This document shows positions 24,866 to 33,661 of a DNA stretch of 64,000 bases, piece after piece. A model generated the notes under the pieces. That model did no database searches, was not told where the DNA came from, and saw only the letters and a list, made by a program, of their open reading frames with translations. Source of the DNA: JAFDWI01 sp964449375 (lineage in GTDB: Bacteria; Actinomycetota; Acidimicrobiia; Acidimicrobiales; Iamiaceae); the NCBI GenBank assembly GCA_964449375.1, contig CAYVAS010000007.1, positions 1 to 64,000 on the forward strand. Reading direction: 5' to 3'. Every line of letters starts with the position of its first letter. Within the stretch, counting starts at the first letter, position 1. A program made the position numbers and the translations under genes.

Positions 24866-26134
24866 ATGTTCTCCCGGTCCCGTCCTGTCCTGGTCGCCGT
24901 CCTGGGATCACTGTTGGTCACGGCGATCGTGTCGGCAGCGGTCGTCCCCGTGAGCGGGGCGTCGCCCTCGCCGGGCCCGGACAATCCCTGGTTGGACCGG
25001 CGGGTGGTCGCGGTCGCGCATGCCGGTGGCGAGGACGAGACGCCCCAGGAGACGTTGTTCTCCTACGGCGAAGCCGACGCGGCGGGGGTCCACGTGCTGG
25101 ATCTGGACGTGCGACTGAGCTCCGACGGCGTGCCCGTGGTGATCCACGACGAGACCGTGGACCGCACCACCAGCGGCACCGGCCGGGTCGATTCGTTCAC
25201 CGCGGCTGAGCTCGGAGCGCTCGACGCGGCCCACTGGTTCAGTCCGGACTGCGGGGTCTGTCACGGGCTCCCCGCCTCGGAGTACCCCTACCGGGGAGTG
25301 CGGACCGGGGCGGTCGCCCCTCCCCCGGGATACGCCCCGGAGGACTTCGGCGTGCCGACCCTGGAGCAGGTCTTCCAACGCTTCGGTGACACCTACTACT
25401 CGATCGAGATCAAGGAGGATCCGGACTACGGGCAGCTCGCCTCCAAGACCGCGGCACTCATCGCGGACCACGGCCTGACCGACCGCACCGTGGTCTCGGC
25501 CTTCGCCGACCCGATCATCGAGGCGTTCCGCAACGTGGCGCCCGAGGTGTCCACCGCGGCCACCCTCGGCGAGGTCACGAACTTCTTCCTTGCGGGCACG
25601 GTCCCCGAAGACGCCCAGATGCTCCAGGTGCCCCCCGCCTACGACCTCGGCGGGACGCTCATCACCGTGGTCACGCCCGAGTTCGTCCAACGCGCGCACG
25701 ATGCCGGGCTGGCGGTGTGGGTCTGGATGAACCACCGCTCCGAACAGAACACCGACTTCTACGGTGAGCTGCTCGAAATGGGCGTCGACGGACTCAACGT
25801 GTCCCGGCCGGCGCTGCTCATGGAGCTGCTGGCCCGACGTGGCGACGCCTGGGTGCCGCCGACGACCACGGTCCCGGAGCCGGTCCCCACCGGAGTCGGC
25901 CCGATCCTGACATCGCCATCCACGGCCCCGGGCGTGCCGTCCACGACGCTGAGCACACCCGCTCCGACGCCGTCCGGCCCGTCGACGACCGCGCCAGAAC
26001 CCACCCCGGCGCCCACGACCGGGGAACCGACCACGACTCAGGACCCGGGTCGGGTGGGGACCGCCGACGGGCACACCGAACCGCCCGCCGGCCCGGCACA
26101 GCCGGTCAGGGCCACGCCCGCCTACACCGGCTGA
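24866..26134 (+). CDS. secreted glycerophosphodiester phosphodiesterase with Pro/Thr-rich tail
   Basis: A 422-residue exported GDPD-fold enzyme that cleaves glycerophosphodiesters from deacylated phospholipids or teichoic-like polymers. A signal peptide is clear (basic MFSRSR, hydrophobic 8-27, cleavage near VSGAS). HAGGEDE replaces the usual HRG at the first catalytic His, and LDVRLSSDGVPVVIHD supplies the metal and second His residues. SIEIKED and VWVWMN follow. Residues from about 345 on are a Pro/Thr/Ser-rich, disordered tail, which may span the cell wall. A leaderless start at GTG 24836 would add 10 residues. The next gene encodes a second GDPD. Confidence 0.85.
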   Translation: MFSRSRPVLVAVLGSLLVTAIVSAAVVPVSGASPSPGPDNPWLDRRVVAVAHAGGEDETPQETLFSYGEADAAGVHVLDLDVRLSSDGVPVVIHDETVDRTTSGTGRVDSFTAAELGALDAAHWFSPDCGVCHGLPASEYPYRGVRTGAVAPPPGYAPEDFGVPTLEQVFQRFGDTYYSIEIKEDPDYGQLASKTAALIADHGLTDRTVVSAFADPIIEAFRNVAPEVSTAATLGEVTNFFLAGTVPEDAQMLQVPPAYDLGGTLITVVTPEFVQRAHDAGLAVWVWMNHRSEQNTDFYGELLEMGVDGLNVSRPALLMELLARRGDAWVPPTTTVPEPVPTGVGPILTSPSTAPGVPSTTLSTPAPTPSGPSTTAPEPTPAPTTGEPTTTQDPGRVGTADGHTEPPAGPAQPVRATPAYTG

Positions 26135-26136
26135 CC

Positions 26137-26910
26137 ATGCCGGCGAGCGCATGGCCCGTGCTGGACCAACCGGGCCCGTTGGCCTTCGCGCACCGGGGCG
26201 GAGCCGGTGACTGGCCCGAGAACACGATGCCCGCCTTCGAGCACGCGGTCGCACTGGGGTACCGCTACGTGGAGACCGACGTGCACCTCACCGCCGACGG
26301 GGTGCTCCTGGCCTTCCACGACAGCCATCTGGACCGGCTCACCGACGGCACCGGCACGATCGAATCGACCGACCACGCAACGATCCAGAAGCTCCTGGTC
26401 GAGGGCCGTGAGCCGATTCCGTTGCTCGAGGACATCCTGGGCACCTGGCCCGAGCTCCGCGTCAACATCGACCCCAAACACGACCGTGCTGTCGATGCGC
26501 TCGCCGAGGTCATCGGCCGGACGGGCAGCATCGACCGGGTGTGCGTCGGTGCTTTCAGCGACCGGCGCCTGGCCCGGCTGCGGGCCCTGCTCGGTCCCCG
26601 GCTGTGCACCGCGTTGGGGCCACGGGGCGTCGCCGCGCTGCGGGGTGCGTCCTGGCGGCTCCCGGCGCCGGGCACCACCGCCGGCTGCGCCCAGGTGCCC
26701 CGGGCGATGGGCGCGGTGCCGATCGTGGACGAAGCCTTCATCGCGACCGCACACGACCGCGGTCTGCAGGTGCACGTGTGGACGATCGACGATCCCGACG
26801 AGATGCACGAGCTGCTCGACCTGGGCGTCGACGGGATCATGACCGATCGTCCCGGCGTGCTCCGCGACGTGCTGGTCGCCCGCGGCGTGTGGGCTTCGGA
26901 CGGCTCCTGA
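26137..26910 (+). CDS. cytoplasmic glycerophosphodiester phosphodiesterase
   Basis: A 257-residue GDPD lacking a signal peptide. Canonical motifs are FAHRGGAGDWPENT (His-Arg and Glu), VETDVHLTADGVLLAFHD (Glu, Asp and second His), NIDPKHD, and HVWTIDDPDEM. The ATG comes 2 nt after the stop of the secreted GDPD. Together the pair could degrade glycerophosphodiesters outside and inside the cell, feeding glycerol-3-phosphate and phosphate. Confidence 0.92.
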   Translation: MPASAWPVLDQPGPLAFAHRGGAGDWPENTMPAFEHAVALGYRYVETDVHLTADGVLLAFHDSHLDRLTDGTGTIESTDHATIQKLLVEGREPIPLLEDILGTWPELRVNIDPKHDRAVDALAEVIGRTGSIDRVCVGAFSDRRLARLRALLGPRLCTALGPRGVAALRGASWRLPAPGTTAGCAQVPRAMGAVPIVDEAFIATAHDRGLQVHVWTIDDPDEMHELLDLGVDGIMTDRPGVLRDVLVARGVWASDGS

Positions 26911-26922
26911 GACGGGCCGGTC

Positions 26923-27771
26923 TCAGGGGTCCACGAACACCGGGTCGCGCTGTTCCAGGTGGGCCATGGTCGCCTCGACCTGGTTCGGGGACCCGATCAA
27001 CTCCTCCATCAGTCGGGACTCCTCCCGGTACGACTCGGCCAGTGAGCGGTGGCTCGCCGCGTTGCACAGTGCCTTGATCCCCCGGATCGCCTGCGGGTTC
27101 TTGCCGGCGATCACCTCGGCCAGTGCCATCGCATCGGCGTGTGGGTCGTCGCTGAGGTGGGTGGCGATGCCGGCCTCCACCGCCTCGGTGCCGCTCAAGA
27201 TCCGGCCGGTGAAGGCCAGTTCCTTGACCACGTCGAGGCCACAGAGACGGACGAGCTGGGGAATCCCGGTCATGTCGGGCAGCAGCCCCCAGCGGATCTC
27301 GAGGACCGACCACTTGGCATCGGGAGCGGTGAACCGGATGTCGGCGCCCAGCGCGATCTGCAGACCACCGCCGAAGACCGGACCGTGGCCGGCCATGATC
27401 ACCGGTACCTCGAGTTCGGTCCACTGGTGGGCGACCTGCTGGAACACGTTGGTGATCCGTCCCGGAAGTCGCTCGGTGATCGGACCGGCCAACGCGGCGA
27501 ACCGTTCGTGCGCCTCGGCGAAGTCCGGGTCGGGTTCCTGAACGGGAGCGCCGGCGATGGCGCCGAGACTGGAGGCGTCGAGACCCGCGCAGAACCCCCG
27601 CCCGGCTCCCGAGAGCACCACGACCCGGACCGAGGAGTCCGCCGCCAGGGTCTCACTCGCCTGGATCAGACCGTCGAACATCGGCGTGTCCAGGGCATTC
27701 AGCTTGTCGGGACGGTTGAGGTGGACATCGGCGATGCCCGCATCGACCGAGATCGTCACACGGGGTTCCAT
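26923..27771 (-). CDS. crotonase-fold enoyl-CoA hydratase/isomerase family protein
   Basis: A 282-residue crotonase. The oxyanion segments are SGAGRGFCAGLD and GHGPVFGGGLQIALGAD. The position of catalytic Glu144 of rat hydratase (GGGxE) is Gln here, while the Glu164 equivalent is kept in SVLEIRWGLLPDMTG. Such one-glutamate members are usually isomerases or other acyl-CoA enzymes rather than simple hydratases. ATG 27771 gives MEPRVTISV; an upstream ATG at 27807 is possible. It is convergent with the GDPD pair and divergent from the transglycosylase. Confidence 0.88.
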   Translation of the reverse strand: MEPRVTISVDAGIADVHLNRPDKLNALDTPMFDGLIQASETLAADSSVRVVVLSGAGRGFCAGLDASSLGAIAGAPVQEPDPDFAEAHERFAALAGPITERLPGRITNVFQQVAHQWTELEVPVIMAGHGPVFGGGLQIALGADIRFTAPDAKWSVLEIRWGLLPDMTGIPQLVRLCGLDVVKELAFTGRILSGTEAVEAGIATHLSDDPHADAMALAEVIAGKNPQAIRGIKALCNAASHRSLAESYREESRLMEELIGSPNQVEATMAHLEQRDPVFVDP

Positions 27772-27857
27772 CGGGACAGTCTGGCCCACACCGGGGACAG
27801 CTGCCATCCTGGAAGGTGGCCTCGACCCCGTCAGGGTGAGGGAGTGCGACCGTCACG

Positions 27858-29105
27858 ATGAGCCCGAATCTCCACACCGGCGGAGCGACCTACCGGCGGC
27901 TGGCCGCGTCCGCTGCGCTGATGTGGCTCGTATGCATCGGCGCCGCCACGCCCGCTTCGTTGCCGGGGGAGCCCGGGGACCCGACCCGGCCCTCCGGCGT
28001 GGCCCACATCTCACCGGAGCTCGACGACGTCCCGGTGTCCGGGGCCCCCTATGAGCAGGCGGTGGCAGCCACCGACCGGGCGCGGACCGACCTGGCAACG
28101 GGAGAGGAACGGTTGGCGGCGGCAACCACCCGCGCCGGACAGCTCGAGGCCCGACGGGTCGAGCTGGTCGCGCTCATCGATTCCGACTCCGAGAAGCTGG
28201 AGCGGACCAGGGCCACCATCGCGGAGTTGCGCTCCCTGCTCAAGCAGCTCGCGCTGCAGGCCTACGTGGGCGCGGGTGACACCGCCGCGGCCGACGCGGC
28301 ACTGACCTTCGACACCGACGCCTACCTGGAGGACCGCACCCCCCTGCGACTTCGCGAAGCGGTCACATCGTCCACCCACGCCGACTTCGTCGAGCAGATC
28401 GAGGTCGCGGACCGGGTCGGCGCCCGACTGGAGGCCAACCGTGCGGCGCTGGTGGAGAACACCGCCGAGCGTGAGGCGACTGCCGCGGAGGGGGCCTCCG
28501 CCGAGGCCGCGATCGAAACGGCCAGCGGGGAGCTGCGGGCGGCCCTTTTGCGGCTCCGTGACACCCGGGCGCTTGCGCTCGTGGACGGTACCGACCTGCC
28601 ACTGGTGGCCCTCGATGCCTACGTGAATGCCGAGCGCATCGCGCGGGTGCGGACCCCGGGTTGCCATCTGCACTGGTCGCTGCTGGCCGGGATCGGTCGC
28701 ATCGAGTCCGGTCAGGGAACCCACGGCGGGGCTGCATTGCGACCCGACGGGACCCTCACCCGCCCGATCACCGGGGTGGCGCTCGACGGCACCAACGGCA
28801 ACGAGGAGATCCGGAATCCCGACGGCAGTTACATGCGGGCCCAGGGACCGATGCAGTTCCTGCCTTCGACCTGGGCAAGTGTGGCGATCGACGGCGACGG
28901 CGACGACGTCACCGACATCCAGAACCTCTACGACGCGGCTGCCTCGGCGGGTGCCTATCTGTGCCGCAACTCGGTGGATCTGTCGACCGTGGCCGGCCTG
29001 CGTCGGGCGGTCCTGTCGTACAACTTCTCGGGCAGCTACGTGGAGGCGGTCCTGCGCGCGATGCGCGACTACGCCGAGGCCGTCCCGGCCCTCGACGGCA
29101 GCTGA
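27858..29105 (+). CDS. secreted coiled-coil lytic murein transglycosylase (SLT/MltB-like)
   Basis: A 415-residue exported cell-wall hydrolase. An N-terminal signal segment (about 14-36) is followed by a long Ala/Glu/Arg-rich coiled coil (about 60-245) and a C-terminal lysozyme-like domain. Catalytic Glu is in LLAGIGRIESGQGTHGG, and AQGPMQFLPSTWASVAIDGDGD and LSYNFSGSYVEAVL match the MltB/RPF-like SLT family. The coiled coil plus SLT arrangement resembles actinobacterial peptidoglycan remodelling factors. Its 3' end overlaps the convergent TPR gene by 37 nt. Confidence 0.9.
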   Translation: MSPNLHTGGATYRRLAASAALMWLVCIGAATPASLPGEPGDPTRPSGVAHISPELDDVPVSGAPYEQAVAATDRARTDLATGEERLAAATTRAGQLEARRVELVALIDSDSEKLERTRATIAELRSLLKQLALQAYVGAGDTAAADAALTFDTDAYLEDRTPLRLREAVTSSTHADFVEQIEVADRVGARLEANRAALVENTAEREATAAEGASAEAAIETASGELRAALLRLRDTRALALVDGTDLPLVALDAYVNAERIARVRTPGCHLHWSLLAGIGRIESGQGTHGGAALRPDGTLTRPITGVALDGTNGNEEIRNPDGSYMRAQGPMQFLPSTWASVAIDGDGDDVTDIQNLYDAAASAGAYLCRNSVDLSTVAGLRRAVLSYNFSGSYVEAVLRAMRDYAEAVPALDGS

Positions 29106-30004
29106 TCCTCACTGGCAGCGTCGGCCACCACCGCCGGCTGCTGGGTGGAGGTGCCCGGGGGAGACGGGATGCCCACCCCGGCGTCCTCGGCGCGCAGGCG
29201 GTATCTGGCGGCCTCGTCGGTGCGCCCCATCGTGGTGAGCAGGGTGGAGATGTTCGCGTCGCACTCGGCTGCGCTGTGGCGCGCGTCGCACTCTGCGAAA
29301 CGGTGTCGGGCCACCGCGAAGCGGCGCCCGGCCTCGGCCAGACGGTTGGCGTCGTAGAAGATCACGCCGAGGTTCTGGTCGCACGACGCGGCCTCCTCGG
29401 GCATGTCGATGGCCAGAAAGATGTCCCGGGCCTCGGTGAGGTACTCCGCAGCGTCGTCGAGGGCTCCGAGGTCGTGCAGGACGAATCCGAGATTGTGGTC
29501 ACAGGCTGCCACGCCCACCCGGTCACGGATCCCCAGGAACGCTTCGCGAGCGGCGACGAAGCCGGTCACGGCTTCATCCGCGCGGCCCAGGTCCGCGAGC
29601 AGGACCGCCCGGTCGTGACCCAGGGTGGTCACCACGTCTTCGGGTGCCCGGTCGGCGAGCAGCTCGATCGCCTCGTTCTGGTCGGCGAGCGCCTCGGTGA
29701 ACCGACGCGGCGTCCGGAGCACCCCGGCGCGGATCGCCAGGAGCCGCCCACGGGTCTGGGGATGGGTCCGGGTCGACGCCGCATCCAGCACGGTGTCCAG
29801 CAGTGCAACCACCGTCGACCAGTGTCCCGCAGCGACCAGCGGCGCCGCCAGGTGCGCGAGCACGGTGGTGGCCGAACGGACCGCTTCGGCGGCCACCAGA
29901 TCCTCGATCGTGCGCACCGACAGGGCGACCGCTTCGTCGACGCGCGCGGCCTGAAGATGGGCCTGGATCTTCTCGAGGGCGGCGCGGGGTTCGAGGGTGG
30001 ACAT
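29069..30004 (-). CDS. tetratricopeptide-repeat protein
   Basis: A 311-residue all-helical protein with about five to six TPR-like units. Clear ones are ALADQNEAIELL, DHNLGFVLHDLGALDDAAEYL and DQNLGVIFYDANRLAEAGRRF. Repeated Cys-Asp-x-Asn at helix A (ACDHN, SCDQN, ECDAN) is notable. No enzymatic domain or signal peptide is seen, so it is probably a cytoplasmic scaffold. TAGAAT (30023 to 30018) lies 13 nt upstream of the ATG. The tail after about residue 280 is disordered. Confidence 0.85.
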   Translation of the reverse strand: MSTLEPRAALEKIQAHLQAARVDEAVALSVRTIEDLVAAEAVRSATTVLAHLAAPLVAAGHWSTVVALLDTVLDAASTRTHPQTRGRLLAIRAGVLRTPRRFTEALADQNEAIELLADRAPEDVVTTLGHDRAVLLADLGRADEAVTGFVAAREAFLGIRDRVGVAACDHNLGFVLHDLGALDDAAEYLTEARDIFLAIDMPEEAASCDQNLGVIFYDANRLAEAGRRFAVARHRFAECDARHSAAECDANISTLLTTMGRTDEAARYRLRAEDAGVGIPSPPGTSTQQPAVVADAASEDQLPSRAGTASA

Positions 30005-30088
30005 GGCTCGAAAAACGATTCTATGGAGCCGCCGCCGGCGCCGCCCACTCGGCGTCACCGACCGGGTACAGTCCGGTCCCAGTGGCGT

Positions 30089-30117
30089 TTGACACTCCCG
30101 CCCGACGGCTCTACCGT
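30089..30117 (+). promoter_or_regulatory. consensus-like promoter of the peptide ABC operon
   Basis: TTGACA (30089-30094) is separated by exactly 17 nt from TACCGT (30112-30117). The start site would be near 30125, giving a leader of about 150 nt before ATG 30276. The 271-nt gap 30005-30275 otherwise contains only the TPR promoter; I see no gene or terminator in it. Confidence 0.6.
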
Positions 30118-30275
30118 GCCAGCTTTCACATACTCGCCGATGTCGGGCGTCGACCCGGGACCGGGCCGGTGATGATCTCGGCCCCACCGGGCCGGTTCTG
30201 TACGAGAGTGATACTTCAGGGGATCTATCAACAGATGCGTCGACAGCAGCACAGCCACCCCCCCGCCTCCAGCGG

Positions 30276-31388
30276 ATGCCGGTGGACACCCCGGGATCTG
30301 CCCGCGTGAAGCTCGCCCGCCAGATCGGACTCAAGCTGCTCCGGCTCGTCGGTGCGGTGTTCGCGGTCTCGCTGCTGACGTTTCTGCTCGCGCACGAGAT
30401 CCCGGGTGATCCCACCGCGATCATCCTCCAGGACAAGGTCAACCAGATGGTGCCCTGCGGCGAGTCGCTGCTGGGTGAGACCGTCGACTGCGACGAGTTG
30501 TCCGACAGCGTCGTCCACCCGGAGGGGACCGAGGCACCGGGTGCGATCGTGTCGGTGTGTGAAGCCGACGAGTGCGTCATCGCCGCCGACGCTCTCCGCA
30601 ACCAACTCGGTCTGGACGAACCGGTCCTGGTGCAGTACTTCAGTTGGTTGGGCGACGCGGTCACCGGCGACTTCGGGGTCACCTTCGACACCCAACCCCG
30701 TCCGGTGTGGCCCCAGATCGCCGAGGCGATCCCTCCGACCCTGGAGCTGATGATCCTGGCGATGATCCTGTCGCTGGTCATCTCGATTCCCCTGGGCATC
30801 TACAGCGCGTACCGAGAGAACCGTCTCGGCGACCGGATGGTCACCGCCGGCAGTTTCCTGTTCGTGGCCATCCCCAACTTCGTGCTGGCGATCTTCCTGA
30901 TCCTGATCTTCGTGACCTGGCTGGACATGGTGAAGTCCGTCTATGTCCCCTGGAGCGACGGGGTCTGGGAGAACCTCAAGACCCTCGCGATCCCCGCGGT
31001 CGCCCTCGCGATGGGCATGGCCGCGGTCTACCAGCGGCTGCTGCGCTCCGACATGATCGCGACGCTCCAGGAGGACTTCATCCTCATGGCCCGCGCCAAG
31101 GGGTTGCCCACCTGGCGGATCCTGCTGCAGCACGCGCTGCGCCCCTCGTCGTTCTCGTTGCTCACGGTGCTGGGCATCAACGTGGGGACCCTGATCGGCG
31201 GCACCGTCATCATGGAAGTCATGTTCTCGATCTCGGGTATCGGAAAGTTGATCACCAAGAGCATCTACATCCGGGACTATCCCACCATCCAGGCGGTGGT
31301 GGTGTTGATCGCGGCGGTGTACGTCACGGTCAACGTGATCACCGACATCCTCTACAGCGTCCTCGACCCGAGGATCCGACATGCCTGA
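30276..31388 (+). CDS. ABC transporter permease, DppB/OppB type, with Cys-rich insertion
   Basis: A 370-residue inner-membrane permease for peptides, nickel or related solutes. TM1 (about 20-40) leads to HEIPGDP. About 45 extra residues (50-105) then precede the conserved LGLDEPVLVQYFSWL; they hold four cysteines (PCGE, VDCDE, SVCEADEC) on the outer face. The remaining helices and the EAA loop (DFILMARAKGLPTWRILLQHALRP) are normal. ATG 30276 is used; GTG 30306 (VKLARQI) is an alternative without the ten-residue lead. It overlaps the second permease by 8 nt. Confidence 0.9.
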   Translation: MPVDTPGSARVKLARQIGLKLLRLVGAVFAVSLLTFLLAHEIPGDPTAIILQDKVNQMVPCGESLLGETVDCDELSDSVVHPEGTEAPGAIVSVCEADECVIAADALRNQLGLDEPVLVQYFSWLGDAVTGDFGVTFDTQPRPVWPQIAEAIPPTLELMILAMILSLVISIPLGIYSAYRENRLGDRMVTAGSFLFVAIPNFVLAIFLILIFVTWLDMVKSVYVPWSDGVWENLKTLAIPAVALAMGMAAVYQRLLRSDMIATLQEDFILMARAKGLPTWRILLQHALRPSSFSLLTVLGINVGTLIGGTVIMEVMFSISGIGKLITKSIYIRDYPTIQAVVVLIAAVYVTVNVITDILYSVLDPRIRHA

Positions 31389-32448
31389 GACCATCACCCT
31401 GGAACCGGTGGAACCGGACGACGAGGCCACCGAAGCGTCGACCGCGAACGGAAGCCGAAAGAAGAAGAAGCCTCTGGGCTTCTCGTTCTGGTTGGCGGTG
31501 GGCTGGATCGGGCTCATCGTCTTCGGCGCGGTGTTCCAGCCGGTGCTGCCTCTGCAGTCCACCACCGAACCCGACGCCTGCTCGACGTATGCGGCGACCA
31601 TGGAGAACACCGGGATCAGCGGGACCGCGGCCCAGCTCTACGACCTGGCGCTCGCCGACTCTCCCCAGCACGCCCAGCAACTCGCCAACGAGGGCGTGAC
31701 GCCCCCGCCGGAAGCCGTCGCCGACTGCCCCAACCCGACCCTGGACTCCAAGACCAACGCCTACCCGAGCACCCGGCACTGGCTGGGTACCGACTCGGCC
31801 GGTCGGGACACCTTCGCCCGGATCGTGGCCGGTGCCCAGGTCGCCCTGCTCGTGGGTGTCGTCGCCGTGGGCGTCGGCATGATCCTGGGCACGCTCATCG
31901 GCCTGGTCGCCGGATACTTCCGAGGCGCCACCGAAGGCCTCATGATGACGGTGGTCGACATCGCCCTGGCCTTCCCGGCGCTGATCCTGGCCATCGCGAT
32001 CGTGGCCTTCAGAGGCCAGTCGTTGTTCAACGTGTGCGTGGCGATTGCCGTGGTGGCCACGCCCGGGTTCGCGCGCCTGGCGCGCAGCGCGACCCTGACG
32101 TTCTCCGAACGCGAGTTCGTGATGGCGGCCCGGGTGATGGGGGCATCGAATGCACGAATCATCTTCCGTGAGCTGCTCCCGAACGTGGCCCTGCCCGTCC
32201 TCGCGTTCTACCTGTTGGCCGTGGCGATCGCGATCGTGGCGGAAGGTGGTCTGGCGTTCCTGGGCCTGTCGGTGCCGCCGCCGTCGCCCAGTTGGGGAAC
32301 GATGATCCAGGATGGGTACAACGTCATCAACCAGGCGCCGATCGTGGTGATCATCCCCTCTCTGGTCATGTTCTTCACGGTGTTGGCGTTCAACTACATC
32401 GGCGACCGGTTCCGCGAACGGTTCGACGTGAAGGAAGCAGCATTGTGA
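31381..32448 (+). CDS. ABC transporter permease, DppC/OppC type, with periplasmic-side insertion
   Basis: A 355-residue partner permease. The N-terminus is acidic then lysine-rich (GSRKKKKPLG). TM1 is at about 34-56. A long outer loop (about 60-132) containing two cysteines (DACSTY, VADCPNP) precedes the conserved HWLGTDSAGRDTFARIVAGAQ. The EAA loop is REFVMAARVMGASNARIIFRELLPN. The loop is some 45 residues longer than in ordinary DppC, mirroring the insertion in the first permease. Confidence 0.9.
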   Translation: MPETITLEPVEPDDEATEASTANGSRKKKKPLGFSFWLAVGWIGLIVFGAVFQPVLPLQSTTEPDACSTYAATMENTGISGTAAQLYDLALADSPQHAQQLANEGVTPPPEAVADCPNPTLDSKTNAYPSTRHWLGTDSAGRDTFARIVAGAQVALLVGVVAVGVGMILGTLIGLVAGYFRGATEGLMMTVVDIALAFPALILAIAIVAFRGQSLFNVCVAIAVVATPGFARLARSATLTFSEREFVMAARVMGASNARIIFRELLPNVALPVLAFYLLAVAIAIVAEGGLAFLGLSVPPPSPSWGTMIQDGYNVINQAPIVVIIPSLVMFFTVLAFNYIGDRFRERFDVKEAAL

Positions 32449-32488
32449 ACCTCATCGCACAGGTGGCAGCGGCCGGGAAGGTCGCCCC

Positions 32489-33661
32489 GTGAGCCGCGAA
32501 CGGGTGGCGACCCCCACCGGAGCGCCGCGGACCGGCCTGGAATCACTCGGCCTGCAACCCGTGCCCGACGCGCCCTTGCTGGCCATCGACGACCTCGAGT
32601 CGCACTTCGAGATGGACGCGGGCACCGTGCGCGCCGTGGACGGCGTCTCGCTGCAGGTGAACCGGCGCCAGACACTGGGCATCGTGGGCGAGTCCGGATC
32701 GGGCAAGACCGTGCTGAGCCGCTCGGCGATGGGACTGCTCCAGGCCAGCAACCTCACCCAGCGGGGCGAGGTGCGCTACCAGGGTCACGACATCATCGCG
32801 ATGCCCGAGAACGAGCGTCGGCGCCTCTGGGGCACCGAGATGGCGATGGTCTTCCAGGACCCGATGACCTCGCTCAACCCGGTCATGAAGATCGGCCGTC
32901 AGATCACCGAGTCGTTGCGGTACCACCTGGGCATGTCCAAGGCCGAGGCCCGGGAGACCGCGCTGGCCGGGCTCAAGGCGGTGGGCATCCCGGCAGCCGA
33001 ACAGCGGATCGACGAGTACCCCCACCAGCTCTCCGGAGGGATGCGCCAGCGGGTCACGATCGCCGTGGCCCTGGCGTGTGGGCCCAAACTGCTGTTCGCG
33101 GACGAGCCCACCACCGCCCTGGACGTGACCGTCCAGGCCCAGATCCTGGACCTGCTCGACCACGAGCGGCGGGAACGCAACATGGGGATGATCCTGGTCA
33201 CCCACGACCTGGGGGTCGTCGCGGGCCGCGCCGACGTGGTCGCGGTGATGTACGCGGGCCAGGTCGTCGAGGTTGCGCCGACCAAGGAGTTGTTCACCAA
33301 CGTGCGGATGCCCTACACCGAGGCGCTGTTGCGGGCCATCCCCAAGTTGAACCAGTCCAGCCACACCAAGTTGAACGTCATCGAGGGTCGCCCGCCGGAC
33401 CTGATCAACCCGCCCAAGGGTTGCCGGTTCTCACCGAGGTGTCCCTACGTGCAGCCCAAGTGCCGGGTCGAGGAACCCCCTCTGATCGAATCGGCCACTC
33501 CGGGCCATCACTACCGCTGCTGGTTCCCAGTCAACTCGTCCAGCGCCGCCACCGGTGCCGGCGACGACGGCGGTACCCCGGTGACCGCGCCGCCTCCCCC
33601 GAAGGCACCCGCGCAGAACCCGCCCGCCGAGAGCCCTGACGGAACGGAGGATTCGGCATGA
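32489..33661 (+). CDS. peptide ABC transporter ATP-binding protein, DppD/OppD type
   Basis: A 390-residue ATPase. Walker A is GESGSGKT, the signature is LSGGMRQRV, Walker B is LLFADEPTTALD, and the switch His is in VTHD. The oligopeptide C-terminal domain contains CRFSPRCPYVQPKC, the cysteine pattern of Dpp/Opp ATPases. A Pro/Ala-rich tail of about 45 residues follows. GTG 32489 has GGAAGG about 10 nt upstream. The last 4 nt overlap the start of the second ATPase gene (ATGA). Confidence 0.93.
   Translation: MSRERVATPTGAPRTGLESLGLQPVPDAPLLAIDDLESHFEMDAGTVRAVDGVSLQVNRRQTLGIVGESGSGKTVLSRSAMGLLQASNLTQRGEVRYQGHDIIAMPENERRRLWGTEMAMVFQDPMTSLNPVMKIGRQITESLRYHLGMSKAEARETALAGLKAVGIPAAEQRIDEYPHQLSGGMRQRVTIAVALACGPKLLFADEPTTALDVTVQAQILDLLDHERRERNMGMILVTHDLGVVAGRADVVAVMYAGQVVEVAPTKELFTNVRMPYTEALLRAIPKLNQSSHTKLNVIEGRPPDLINPPKGCRFSPRCPYVQPKCRVEEPPLIESATPGHHYRCWFPVNSSSAATGAGDDGGTPVTAPPPPKAPAQNPPAESPDGTEDSA

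Noticed and set aside
30125..30275. The 150-nt leader of the peptide ABC operon as a riboswitch
   Set aside because: I could not find a conserved aptamer core or an expression platform (no terminator hairpin with U-tract, no start-masking stem) by eye.
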